64,000 bases of DNA, taken from positions 1,798,001-1,862,000 of the forward strand of contig NZ_LUAX01000001.1 of NCBI RefSeq assembly GCF_001695575.1, read 5' to 3'. This document shows, piece after piece, positions 53,550 through 61,663 of this stretch; the first letter of the stretch is position 1; each line of letters begins with the position of its first letter. Under the pieces are notes generated by a model that was given only the letters and a program-made list of their open reading frames with translations, was not told where the DNA came from and ran no database searches. Source of the DNA: Vibrio europaeus (lineage in GTDB: Bacteria; Pseudomonadota; Gammaproteobacteria; Enterobacterales; Vibrionaceae). Position numbers and translations under genes: made by a program.

Positions 53550-54557
53550 TTAGCCGTGCATGTTTTTCCTAACCTCACTCAAAATATTTTGAAAACGTCG
53601 GTAGGACAGCCCTTCTTCTCCAGAACTTTTGTATATCAACCTTTCATCACTGATCTCATCTACAACCATATCAATATCGAATTCATAGACTTCTGTCCGA
53701 ATATCCTGACGAATGCGATTCCAGACTTCTCTAGACTGAGCATCTGGATACTTCTCTAAAACTCGTTTCTGAATTTCTTTTATAGGATGTGTCTCTACCG
53801 ATTGGTTAAACTCGGTTAGGTTTAGGTTGTCGTTTCGGTTAGCTAACCGCATAGAGTCTGGAGATTGATAACTTCCTACAGCGCCAGTATTCACTTGGTT
53901 TGCTTCGGTTACTGTAACCGAATCTAAATGGTTACCTAAACCGAAATGCTGATAGAGAGCTTGACGGCTTAACCTAATAGACTCTGTTTTTAAACTAATA
54001 GGTTGCAGCATTAAATTACGAGTACTCTTAGAAAAAGCACTGACCCCTGAGTCAAAGATCTTCAGCGCTGCCGCAAAGCCCACTTCATTTGGCTTTTCAT
54101 CCAATCTACACCCCATTTCTTTCTCAAAGGAATGCTTGAGGCTCGATTGTTCAGGAATCCCGAGCGCCACACGTGAAACTATGTATTCAAGGCCTTCAAG
54201 CTCATCTAAGGAAGTAGCAATACGATTAAAACAACCCGATGCACATTTGGGAAAAACATCGCTAACTAATCTATGTTTTGAACAACTCAAAAACTTAACG
54301 ACTTCCAACTTTATAAGCTTCAAGCTACCGTCATTGATTAAAGAGAGAGACTGCTTATTGGTGAGTTTTACAATTCCTCTAAAATCAAAAATCGCGAGTA
54401 ACGTATTGTCGCTAGACACTCCACCTGCACCCTGTAAACTTACTAGTGCGTTCAAGCAGAATCTGTCGTACTCAATCGCATCCGTCAATTGCTCATGACT
54501 GACTGGAGTTATCTTTTCTAGCTCGGATAACCTTATAAACTCGCGCTTATCTTCCAT
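53550..54557 (-). CDS. Unknown 335-aa island core protein
   Basis: Not recognised. It is hydrophilic, without signal or membrane segments. The N-terminus (REFIRLSELEKITPVSHEQLTDAIEYDRF) resembles regulator-type helices. Four cysteines in CSKHRLVSDVFPKCASGCF could form a zinc site (about 92-110). The C-terminal part (VLEKYPDAQSREVWNRIRQDIRTEVYEFDIDMVVDEI) is helical. It lies between integrase and alpA in the same orientation, the position of a regulatory or recombination accessory gene. Confidence 0.65.
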   Translation of the reverse strand: MEDKREFIRLSELEKITPVSHEQLTDAIEYDRFCLNALVSLQGAGGVSSDNTLLAIFDFRGIVKLTNKQSLSLINDGSLKLIKLEVVKFLSCSKHRLVSDVFPKCASGCFNRIATSLDELEGLEYIVSRVALGIPEQSSLKHSFEKEMGCRLDEKPNEVGFAAALKIFDSGVSAFSKSTRNLMLQPISLKTESIRLSRQALYQHFGLGNHLDSVTVTEANQVNTGAVGSYQSPDSMRLANRNDNLNLTEFNQSVETHPIKEIQKRVLEKYPDAQSREVWNRIRQDIRTEVYEFDIDMVVDEISDERLIYKSSGEEGLSYRRFQNILSEVRKNMHG

Positions 54558-54578
54558 GATTGATTACAACCTAATCGA

Positions 54579-55808
54579 TTAGCCTATAAGGCTAACGGCT
54601 GCGGCTTTGTGCTCTGGTGCTAAGTGGGCATACCTCAAGGTCATTTTCAGATCAGAGTGTCCCAATAGCTCACGTACCGTGTTTAAATCCACTCCAACCA
54701 TGACTAATTTGCTAGCGAAGTGGTGGCGAAGATCATGAAATCGAAAGTCGGTTATTTTTGCTTCCTGAAGAACCCTTAACCATGGTTTTTTAATATCTTT
54801 GATAGGAATATCAGACCTAGATGCAAACACATATTCGCGCTTCTTATTTTGAAGCTGCCAAGACTCCAGAACTTCTAAGACGGTATCATTGAGAGGGATA
54901 TTGCGACTTTTTTTAGCTTTTGCGTTCTGGGCTCTCACGGAAAGATATTGCTGCTCAAAATCAACATCGTCCCACTTCAAAGCCAGTAATTCTCCTCTGC
55001 GTAAACCGGTGTTTATTGCCGTGATTACAAGGGGCTCTAGGTAATCGACAAATCTAACGTTATCAAACGTGGGGTAAAGGCGCTGACTTCTCTCTTGTCG
55101 GTGTCGATTTCCAGAGCGTCGCTGAGCTCTAATTTGTTCGTCTCTATTTCTAAGAGATCGCATCAGTGTTCGTTCCTCCGTCTCTGACAAATACCGAACA
55201 CGTGTGTTTTCTTCTCTTACTAACTTTACTTTTTTCAAGTTATGAGATTCAATCCACTCCCATTCAACAGCACGGTTGAACGCGGATTTTAATCGATTAA
55301 CGGCGTAACTGATAGTGGCGGGAGAACGACCAAGTTTACGCCGCTCCGTTACCCATTTCTGTATGTCCCAAGCATTAACCTCAGCCAGCGGTTTCTTGAG
55401 GAGTGATTTGAAACTAGACGTGATAACTCGATAAGCATGGCGAGATGTTTTGGGGTTTAAAGATTCAAGATATGGCAAATACGTTTCTTCAAGATAAGTA
55501 CCAAGTGTTAGTTTGATTGTCTTTGCGGTTTTCAGCTGTCGCTTGTCGATATGAACCTCAACACCACTAGCCACAAGCCCAGCCACTTCTTTTGCCCTGT
55601 CTCTTGCTTGATTCGGCGAGAGTACAGAACCAGAGCCAATAAGGTAGTTTCGTTGTTTGCCATCGACACGGTAGTAGAAGTAATACTTCACTTTCCCCTG
55701 CAATGAAATGCGAGCATGGAAGCCGTGAATTTCTGTATCATTAATTCTCCTATCCTCGATACGAAGACCCTTAATCGTCGAAACTGTTATCTTCTTCGTG
55801 ACTGGCAT
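54579..55808 (-). CDS. int: Tyrosine recombinase / phage-type integrase
   Basis: A 409-residue site-specific recombinase. It has the N-terminal DUF4102-like/arm domain (ITVSTIKGLRIEDRRINDTEIHGFHARISLQGKVKYYFYYRVDGK), the core-binding domain (about 100-200) and the catalytic domain with TGLRRGELLALKWDDV (Arg I), HDLRHHFAS (His-x-x-Arg) and LLGHSDLKMTLRYAH (His and nucleophile Tyr). I start at ATG 55808. Its gene is at the right end, reading inward, and an 18-bp arm-type repeat sits 13 bp upstream of the start, so the protein may control its own gene. Confidence 0.95.
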   Translation of the reverse strand: MPVTKKITVSTIKGLRIEDRRINDTEIHGFHARISLQGKVKYYFYYRVDGKQRNYLIGSGSVLSPNQARDRAKEVAGLVASGVEVHIDKRQLKTAKTIKLTLGTYLEETYLPYLESLNPKTSRHAYRVITSSFKSLLKKPLAEVNAWDIQKWVTERRKLGRSPATISYAVNRLKSAFNRAVEWEWIESHNLKKVKLVREENTRVRYLSETEERTLMRSLRNRDEQIRAQRRSGNRHRQERSQRLYPTFDNVRFVDYLEPLVITAINTGLRRGELLALKWDDVDFEQQYLSVRAQNAKAKKSRNIPLNDTVLEVLESWQLQNKKREYVFASRSDIPIKDIKKPWLRVLQEAKITDFRFHDLRHHFASKLVMVGVDLNTVRELLGHSDLKMTLRYAHLAPEHKAAAVSLIG

Positions 55809-55820
55809 TACGCGATTCCA

Positions 55821-55838
55821 TGTAGCAAATATGTAGCA
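55821..55838 (+). repeat. Right internal 18-bp repeat, candidate integrase arm site
   Basis: Identical to 40194-40211 and in the same orientation. It lies between the integrase start and attR. The remaining 55839-55968 is AT-rich and shows no gene. Confidence 0.6.
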
Positions 55839-55968
55839 GATGAAGCGTAGTTCCATCGACAAAGATGAACAATGAAGAACAAGATTATTAAAGTTAATTT
55901 ATATATTTCAAGGTGTTATAGGTCACCCTTGTACATCACTGTATATACATAAACAATTGAAAAATATA

Positions 55969-56015
55969 CTCCTAAGGGATAGGTCACAGGTTCGAATCCT
56001 GTCGGGAGCGCCAGA
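55969..56015 (+). repeat. Right attachment repeat (attR), tRNA-Arg 3' fragment
   Basis: 47 bp identical to the 3' half of tRNA-Arg(CCT) at 40089-40135. The 5' half is absent, so this is not a functional tRNA. Confidence 0.93.
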
Positions 56016-56017
56016 CT

Positions 56018-56056
56018 TTATAAGGGGCTAAATAATCATTATTTAGCCCCTTTTGT
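56018..56056 (+). terminator. Ancestral tRNA-Arg terminator right of the island
   Basis: AAGGGGCTAAATAA-TCA-TTATTTAGCCCCTT followed by TTGTTTTTTT. It would have been the terminator of tRNA-Arg before the insertion. Confidence 0.9.
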
Positions 56057-56199
56057 TTTTTTCAGGCTCAGCAACGACATTTTTGTGAGCAAGTTTGTAG
56101 CTAAGATGATACAAAAAAGCGGCTATTAAAAATCAAACCTTCTACATTTGTAGACATTCAACTAAAATAGCTATTAATAAAACTATTTATAAAAAATGA

Positions 56200-56706
56200 A
56201 TGACCAAAAGTAACTTGACCACTAACACTGGTCACCGCTTTATTTCAAAAGCCAAGACAGCGTTTAAGATTCATATCCACACTCCTGATGACAAAGTTCT
56301 TCATCGCTCAGTGGGATACGTACGTATTGGTGAGAAAAAAGGGTTAAAGAAAGCGATCAAACTTCGCAACGAACTTGGTTCAGAAATGTGGGGCAAGTTT
56401 TGGCGTAAGTTACTCAAAGACCCTTATTTGATGACTCGCTTGCCGCATTCGCTAGAGCCTAAGATCATCTTTAAACCTAGACCAACGAAAGAGAACCCAA
56501 CGGCGAAAGACGAGTGCTACATCGCTGCTTGGCGTAATTATGATGAAAATGGCAAACTGATCTATAAGAGCGTGGTTTGTTCAATCAAAAAACATGGTCG
56601 ATTAGCCGCCTACTCAAAAACGAAAAAAGCCTTATTGGCAGCTAACAAAGAGAATCTAGAAATCCTAGAGTTTATGGGGCGTTTAAACAGTATCGATTTG
56701 AAGTGA
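56200..56706 (+). CDS. Unknown basic 168-aa protein
   Basis: Not recognised with confidence. It is a lysine-rich cytoplasmic protein with two short beta-rich modules, FISKAKTAFKIHIHTPDDKVLHRSVGYVRIGEKKGLKKAIKLRNELG (about 13-59) and DECYIAAWRNYDENGKLIYKSVVCSIKKHGRLAAYSKTKKALLAA. Each has a strand-strand-strand-helix look similar to AP2-like or integrase arm DNA-binding domains, so a DNA-binding role is possible. It lies just outside attR and ends at a terminator shared with ompA. Confidence 0.7.
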   Translation: MTKSNLTTNTGHRFISKAKTAFKIHIHTPDDKVLHRSVGYVRIGEKKGLKKAIKLRNELGSEMWGKFWRKLLKDPYLMTRLPHSLEPKIIFKPRPTKENPTAKDECYIAAWRNYDENGKLIYKSVVCSIKKHGRLAAYSKTKKALLAANKENLEILEFMGRLNSIDLK

Positions 56707-56725
56707 TATCCAACTTGAGTCAAAC

Positions 56726-56757
56726 AAAAAGCCTTGGCACAACGCCAAGGCTTTTTG
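56726..56757. terminator. Bidirectional terminator between the 168-aa gene and ompA paralog 1
   Basis: AAAAAGCCTTGGC-ACAAC-GCCAAGGCTTTTT hairpin with T runs on both strands, between convergent genes. Confidence 0.93.
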
Positions 56758-56770
56758 GATCTTATTGAGG

Positions 56771-57745
56771 TTACTCTGCTTCGTATTCAAACGCTGGGAC
56801 AATGATTTCAACACGTCGGTTTTGAGCTCGACCTTCAACGGTGTCATTTGAAGCAATAGGGTTGTTCTCACCTTCACCGATCGCTGTAATTCGAGAGCTG
56901 TCGATTCCTTCTGCTAGCAATGCATTCTCAATTGATTTAGCTCGTTTTTCAGAGAGTTTTTGGTTGTAAGCAGCCGCGCCACTTGAGTCTGTGTACCCAG
57001 TAATTTCAACATTGGACTGAGGATACTGCTTCATAAACTGCACCAATTCCTCTAGCACGGGTAAGCTTTCAGGCTTTAGCTTGGCACTATTTAAAGCAAA
57101 CGCACCAGAATCAACAACCTTAGTTTCAAATGTCTTCAGCACAGGTGTTACAACAACTGCCTCTTCAACGACAACTTCTTCAACCACTTTCTCTTCTGCC
57201 ACATAAGGCTCAGATGCTAGCGGTTCACTTGCCCCAAACTTATAAACAAATCCAAGCGTAGCTGAATTCACTGCCGCACGTACATAATCGTTGTTAACGT
57301 CAGTTAGGCGCTGATACTCAAGACGAATTGACACATTTTTGTGCGAATCTATCTCAAAACCAACCGCACCAAGGAATGAATTGTCATTCTTGTTGCCGTA
57401 GTCAACTCGTGCGCCACCAAACTTGCCGTAAAGAGAAATATCTTCAGTCAAAGACAGATTGAGTTTTGGAGCAATAGTGAAGGCTTTTACTTTGTCATCA
57501 GCTAAGCCGTCTGCTGTAAACTCACCCAGATAGTCATAGCCAGCTTCTAACGATAGGTAATCCATGAACTGGTAACCCGCTAGAACACCTACTGCCATTG
57601 AATCATCATCACAATTGGCAGTGATTGAAGTACAAGCGTCATCCAACCATGACTTACCGACTTTACCACCTAAATAGAAATCTGCGTTTGCATTCATTGA
57701 TGCCAGTGCAAGCGCACTTGAAATTACCACTGCTAACTTTTTCAT
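56771..57745 (-). CDS. OmpA-family outer-membrane protein, paralog 1
   Basis: A 324-residue protein: signal peptide (MKKLAVVISSALALASMNANA), an eight-strand-type beta barrel (FYLGGKVGKSWLDDACTS...VYKFG, about 22-170), a Val/Glu-rich linker and a C-terminal OmpA peptidoglycan-binding domain (VEITGYTDSSGAAAYNQKLSEKRAKSIENALLAEGI...GRAQNRRVEI). Start 57745 has AAGGA upstream; the frame extends seven codons further. It is a close paralog of the next gene, with the same barrel start and disulfide pair (ACTS...NCDD). Confidence 0.93.
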   Translation of the reverse strand: MKKLAVVISSALALASMNANADFYLGGKVGKSWLDDACTSITANCDDDSMAVGVLAGYQFMDYLSLEAGYDYLGEFTADGLADDKVKAFTIAPKLNLSLTEDISLYGKFGGARVDYGNKNDNSFLGAVGFEIDSHKNVSIRLEYQRLTDVNNDYVRAAVNSATLGFVYKFGASEPLASEPYVAEEKVVEEVVVEEAVVVTPVLKTFETKVVDSGAFALNSAKLKPESLPVLEELVQFMKQYPQSNVEITGYTDSSGAAAYNQKLSEKRAKSIENALLAEGIDSSRITAIGEGENNPIASNDTVEGRAQNRRVEIIVPAFEYEAE

Positions 57746-57922
57746 GAGTCCTTCCCCATTTTTCATTATGTTTATGTTGTCTATGCATATAGCCGACTAA
57801 CCATGCTAGCCTAGCTTAGTATTTAGACACCATTATTACTGTTGCATATAGCACACAAAACGAATCTGTAAGATATAGCGATATCAATTATAAGTGGCTT
57901 AACCGTCTTACAAATAAGACAA

Positions 57923-57943
57923 TGCCCCAACCGTTGGTTGAGG
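57923..57943 (-). terminator. Weak hairpin terminator after OmpA paralog 2
   Basis: GCCTCAACC-AAC-GGTTGGGGC on the minus strand, followed by ATTGTCTTATTTG. A good stem with an interrupted T run. Confidence 0.5.
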
Positions 57944-57973
57944 CTTAACTGACGCTGTTAATTCTCGTTAGAG

Positions 57974-58951
57974 TTATTGTTCAATTTGATACTCGAAAGC
58001 AGGAACTACAATTTCCACACGACGGTTCTGCGCACGCCCTTCGCGCGTTTCATTTGATGCTATTGGATTGCTTTCCCCTTTCCCCTCTACAGTGATACGA
58101 GTGTCATCAATACCCTTATCAACTAAAGCACTTTCCACTGCGGCTGCACGTTTTTCTGACACCTTCTGGTTGTATTCAGCTCTGCCTGAAGTATCTGTAT
58201 ACCCCGTAACCTCAACGCGAGCTTGCGGATAATCGTTTAAAAAATCCACCAGCTCATCTAACTTAGCAACACTCTCTTGGTTAAGCTCGGTACTATTAAG
58301 CGTAAAGCTCTCTGTACCTATCACTTGTGATTCATAAACCTTCTTAACGATGACTGGTTGAGCTGGCTGTTCCTCTACCACCGCTTCGATCATTTCCTCT
58401 TGTACGACCGCAACTGGCTCAGCTTTTTGTTCGCTGGCGCCAAATTTGTAGACGAAACCAAGCGTCGCAGTGTTACCCATAGCACGTACTTGATTATTGT
58501 TAATATCTGTCAACGTTTGGTATTCGACTCTCACAGCCACGTTCTCACCTGAGTCAAATTCGATACCTGCTGCACCTAAGTATGAGTAATCATCTTGGTT
58601 ACCGTACTTTACATACGCACCACCTAGTTTACCGTACAACGAAATTCCGTCGGTGATTGGAAGATTTACTTTGGGAGCAAGTGTAAAGGCTTCCACTTTA
58701 TCGTCGTTAAGTCCATCCGCGGTAAACTCTCCCAAATAATCGTATCCTCCCTCAATCGACAAGAAGTCCCACATTTGATAACCCGCAAAGACACCTACCG
58801 CTGAAGCTTCATCATCACAATTGGCAGTCGCAGATGTACAGGCGTCATCTAACCACGACTTACCCACTTTACCGCCAAGGTAAACTTCTGCCATCGTCGG
58901 GGCAGACGCAATAAGAAGTGATGCTGAAATGACCGCTGCTAGTTTATTCAT
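57974..58951 (-). CDS. OmpA-family outer-membrane protein, paralog 2
   Basis: A 325-residue paralog of the previous gene with the same domain order: signal peptide (NKLAAVISASLLIASAPTMA), barrel (VYLGGKVGKSWLDDACTS), linker rich in Val, Gln and Glu, then the OmpA domain (VEVTGYTDTSGRAEYNQKVSEKRAAAVESALVDKGI...EGRAQNRRVEIVVPAF). The two genes are separated by about 230 bp including their own control signals, so they can be expressed differently. Confidence 0.93.
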   Translation of the reverse strand: MNKLAAVISASLLIASAPTMAEVYLGGKVGKSWLDDACTSATANCDDEASAVGVFAGYQMWDFLSIEGGYDYLGEFTADGLNDDKVEAFTLAPKVNLPITDGISLYGKLGGAYVKYGNQDDYSYLGAAGIEFDSGENVAVRVEYQTLTDINNNQVRAMGNTATLGFVYKFGASEQKAEPVAVVQEEMIEAVVEEQPAQPVIVKKVYESQVIGTESFTLNSTELNQESVAKLDELVDFLNDYPQARVEVTGYTDTSGRAEYNQKVSEKRAAAVESALVDKGIDDTRITVEGKGESNPIASNETREGRAQNRRVEIVVPAFEYQIEQ

Positions 58952-59333
58952 AATTAAATCCTTAGTTTTTAAGCTTTTCTATTTAACTCCAGTGCGTTTA
59001 GAACGACTTTCTAGATAGGACAAATCTCCAATCAAAACGCTAAACTACTTCCTAATGTGCAATTATCCCTACTGTTACAAAACGTAACTCGTTGTAACCA
59101 GCGAAAGCACTATAGGGATTTTTTACCGCGAGAAAAGAGGCGAATTGTCAGCATTGAGTTAGCTAAAAATCAGAGAAAAATAAACTAAGTCGCTCCGCCT
59201 TTGTGGCACAAGGGCTAACAAGCTATGAAAATTAACTGTTAATAATCAGTTAATTAACCAAGTAACGTTATAAGTCTCGTTATTGAGACGGTCACGTATA
59301 GGCTATTTCTGAGCACGCTCTGTTTAGGAAATA
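58952..59333. other. Gene-free region upstream of OmpA paralog 2
   Basis: No gene is seen in this stretch. It holds the promoter region of the OmpA gene and an inverted repeat AATTAACTG-TTAATAAT-CAGTTAATT (59230-59255) that may be an operator or a hairpin. Confidence 0.5.
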
Positions 59334-59362
59334 AAAAAGCCGCAGCGATTGCTGCGGCTTTT
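59334..59362 (-). terminator. Rho-independent terminator of gltX
   Basis: Minus strand AAAAGCCGCAGC-AATC-GCTGCGGCTTTTTTATT hairpin, 20 bp after the gltX stop. Confidence 0.93.
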
Positions 59363-59383
59363 ATGATAATAACGTTGAGTCTG

Positions 59384-60811
59384 TTATGCGTTAGCTTCGC
59401 GCTCTGCAATAAACTCTATCGCCATCTTGATACGAGCGATGACGCGATCTTTGCCTACTAGCTCCATTACTGCATCAACTGATGGAGATTGACCACCGCC
59501 AGTTACCGCAACACGAAGTGGCATACCGATCTTGCCCATACCGATCTCTAGTTCTTCACAAACCGCTGCGATCACGCCTTGTTTGATGTTGTCCGTCGTC
59601 CACTCTTCTAGTGCTTCCACTTTAGCGAGTGCCAATGCTAGTGGCTCTTTCGCCACACCGCGAAGGTGCTTCTTGGCTGCACCCGCTTCGAACTCAGAAA
59701 AGTCTTCGTAGAAGTAACGGATTTGCTCAGCTAACTCCACAAGCGTATTGCAGCGCTCACCTACTAAGGTGATCACTTCCGTGATTGCAGGGCCGTTTTC
59801 AACGTTTAGGTTTTGGTTATCTAGGTGCCATTGCAGATGCTCAGCTACGTATTCAGGAGCTGAAGTCTTGATGTAATGGTTGTTCAACCAAAGTAGCTTT
59901 TCAGTATTGAAGGCAGATGCCGACTTCGAAATCGCGTTCAAGCTAAACAGATCGATCATCTCTTGCTCTGAGAAGATTTCTTGGTCACCGTGAGACCAAC
60001 CTAGACGTACTAGGTAGTTGTTCAGTGCATTCGGTAGGTAACCTTCATCACGGTACTGCATTACAGAGACCGCACCATGGCGCTTAGACAGCTTGGCACC
60101 ATCATCACCAAGAATCATCGCACAGTGTGCAAATGTTGGTACAGGTGCACCTAGCGCTTCATAAATGTTGATTTGACGAGGCGTGTTGTTGATGTGGTCT
60201 TCACCGCGAACAACGTGAGTAATGCCCATATCCCAGTCATCCACCACAACAACAAAGTTGTAGGTTGGTGCACCGTCTGTACGGCGAATAATCAGATCAT
60301 CTAACTGGCTGTTTGAGATTTCAATACGACCACGGATTTGGTCATCAAATACAACGCTGCCTTCTTTTGGGTTACGGAAACGGATAACAAACGCATCACC
60401 TTCTTTCGCTTCTGCGTTTGCAGCAACGATTTTCGGATGGTTTGCATCGTAGCGAGGCATCTCTTTCGCCGCTTCTTGCTCAGCACGGATCTCATCTAGT
60501 AACTCTTTCGATGCGTAACATTTGTATGCTTTGTCTTCAGCAAGCAGCTTATCAACCATTTCGTTGTAACGGTCAAAACGCTTAGATTGGAAGTAAGGAC
60601 CTTCATTCCACTCTAAACCCATCCACTGCATACCTTCTAGGATCGCATCTACCGCTTCCTGAGAGTTACGTTCTAGGTCTGTATCTTCGATACGTAGAAC
60701 AAATTCACCACCTTGGTTTTTAGCGTAAAGCCAAGAATAAAGTGCTGTACGAGCACCACCAACGTGTAGGTAGCCTGTTGGGCTAGGAGCAAAACGAGTT
60801 TTAACCGTCAT
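59384..60811 (-). CDS. gltX: Glutamyl-tRNA synthetase
   Basis: A 475-residue class I aminoacyl-tRNA synthetase. The HIGH-type motif is [19 protein letters not shown] (about 9-27), the KMSKS-type motif is KLSKRHG (about 238-244). The anticodon-binding domain covers the last 150 residues. Length and collinearity are normal. It is an isolated gene with its own terminator. Confidence 0.97.
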   Translation of the reverse strand: MTVKTRFAPSPTGYLHVGGARTALYSWLYAKNQGGEFVLRIEDTDLERNSQEAVDAILEGMQWMGLEWNEGPYFQSKRFDRYNEMVDKLLAEDKAYKCYASKELLDEIRAEQEAAKEMPRYDANHPKIVAANAEAKEGDAFVIRFRNPKEGSVVFDDQIRGRIEISNSQLDDLIIRRTDGAPTYNFVVVVDDWDMGITHVVRGEDHINNTPRQINIYEALGAPVPTFAHCAMILGDDGAKLSKRHGAVSVMQYRDEGYLPNALNNYLVRLGWSHGDQEIFSEQEMIDLFSLNAISKSASAFNTEKLLWLNNHYIKTSAPEYVAEHLQWHLDNQNLNVENGPAITEVITLVGERCNTLVELAEQIRYFYEDFSEFEAGAAKKHLRGVAKEPLALALAKVEALEEWTTDNIKQGVIAAVCEELEIGMGKIGMPLRVAVTGGGQSPSVDAVMELVGKDRVIARIKMAIEFIAEREANA

Positions 60812-60931
60812 GTAAAATACCTTGATTGTCTAAATGACCGCACCACTCTAATCAAATGAGGATGGTGCCAAAATTGCGCGTTATTTTAGCACCGATATGC
60901 AAATCTACAATCCATCTACACCATGTTTTGT

Positions 60932-61588
60932 TTATTCATTGATGTGTTTGACTGCCCAAGAGATAAACTCTTGGCGCTGAGTCGGTGTCATCGACAAAAA
61001 GTCGCTTTTAATTGAACCGCTTGACGTCGCAATAGCCGCCTTCATCTCTGCTTGAGCACTTGTGCTCTTGATTTCCTCATTGTGGCTTGCGTGAGGTGCT
61101 ACTGCATCTTTATTGGAGATAGAGGCAATACCCCCTACTTGATTATACTCCGCCACTGCCGCTTCATAATCATTGAACTGAGAAAAGCCTTTAATGTGTA
61201 GCAGATCAACCTGATAATCCACAGCCTTACCCTGAGCATCGAGTAGTGAGAAATCCAATGCTTTACGGAAAGTTTTTGCTTGATCAACATGACGAAAAAC
61301 CGGATAGCTAAGGGTGACTGGAGCAGAATCTGCATCAAATTTAATTACGACTGACGGAAACACCAGTTTGTTGCGACGACCATCTTCAACAACCAGTTGG
61401 TCAAGAGCGAATAAGAGCTGGTTTTGACCCTCTTTCAAGTTAATCACTTGGGCGCTTTTATAATCATTACGAGTCAGCTCTTTTCCGTTTAGCACTAACG
61501 GCTCTATCTCATTAATAATGGTAAGTTCGGTCGCTCCCACTGGCAGAGCCATCGCAGCGAATAAAAGTGTGCTTGTTAGTTTTTTCAT
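60932..61588 (-). CDS. DUF2057 (YccT-type) periplasmic protein
   Basis: A 218-residue exported protein with signal peptide (MKKLTSTLLFAAMALPVGA). The core ELTIINEIEPLVLNGKELTRNDYKSAQVINLKEGQNQLLFALDQLV is typical of DUF2057, a conserved gammaproteobacterial family of unknown function. The C-terminus holds a helical LSMTPTQRQEFISWAVKHI. I start at ATG 61588; the frame extends 11 codons upstream. It lies 75 bp after the porin gene on the same strand. Confidence 0.85.
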   Translation of the reverse strand: MKKLTSTLLFAAMALPVGATELTIINEIEPLVLNGKELTRNDYKSAQVINLKEGQNQLLFALDQLVVEDGRRNKLVFPSVVIKFDADSAPVTLSYPVFRHVDQAKTFRKALDFSLLDAQGKAVDYQVDLLHIKGFSQFNDYEAAVAEYNQVGGIASISNKDAVAPHASHNEEIKSTSAQAEMKAAIATSSGSIKSDFLSMTPTQRQEFISWAVKHINE

Positions 61589-61621
61589 AGATTCCTCGAC
61601 GTCAATGCGAATAGTAAACAA

Positions 61622-61646
61622 CGAAGGGCGGCATAAAGCCGCCCAT
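61622..61646 (-). terminator. Probable terminator of the porin gene
   Basis: Minus strand GGGCGGC-TTTAT-GCCGCCC followed by TTCGTTGTTT, 20 bp after the porin stop. A strong stem with a mixed T run. Confidence 0.7.
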
Positions 61647-61663
61647 ATAATTTTAATTAGTAA

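Larger units (their letters stand above)
40089..56015. mobile_element. 15.9-kb genomic island integrated at tRNA-Arg(CCT)
   Basis: The ends are 47-bp direct repeats (40089-40135 and 55969-56015) of the tRNA 3' half. The interior carries a tyrosine integrase 160 bp from the right repeat, an AlpA-like regulator and a VapE-like ATPase, the usual core of satellite-type islands. No capsid, terminase, conjugation or replication-relaxase genes are seen. Cargo genes have no chromosomal housekeeping role. Confidence 0.92.

Noticed and set aside
55969..56015. A second functional tRNA-Arg
   Set aside because: Only the 3' half is present. The acceptor 5' strand and D arm are missing, so it is the attachment-site copy.
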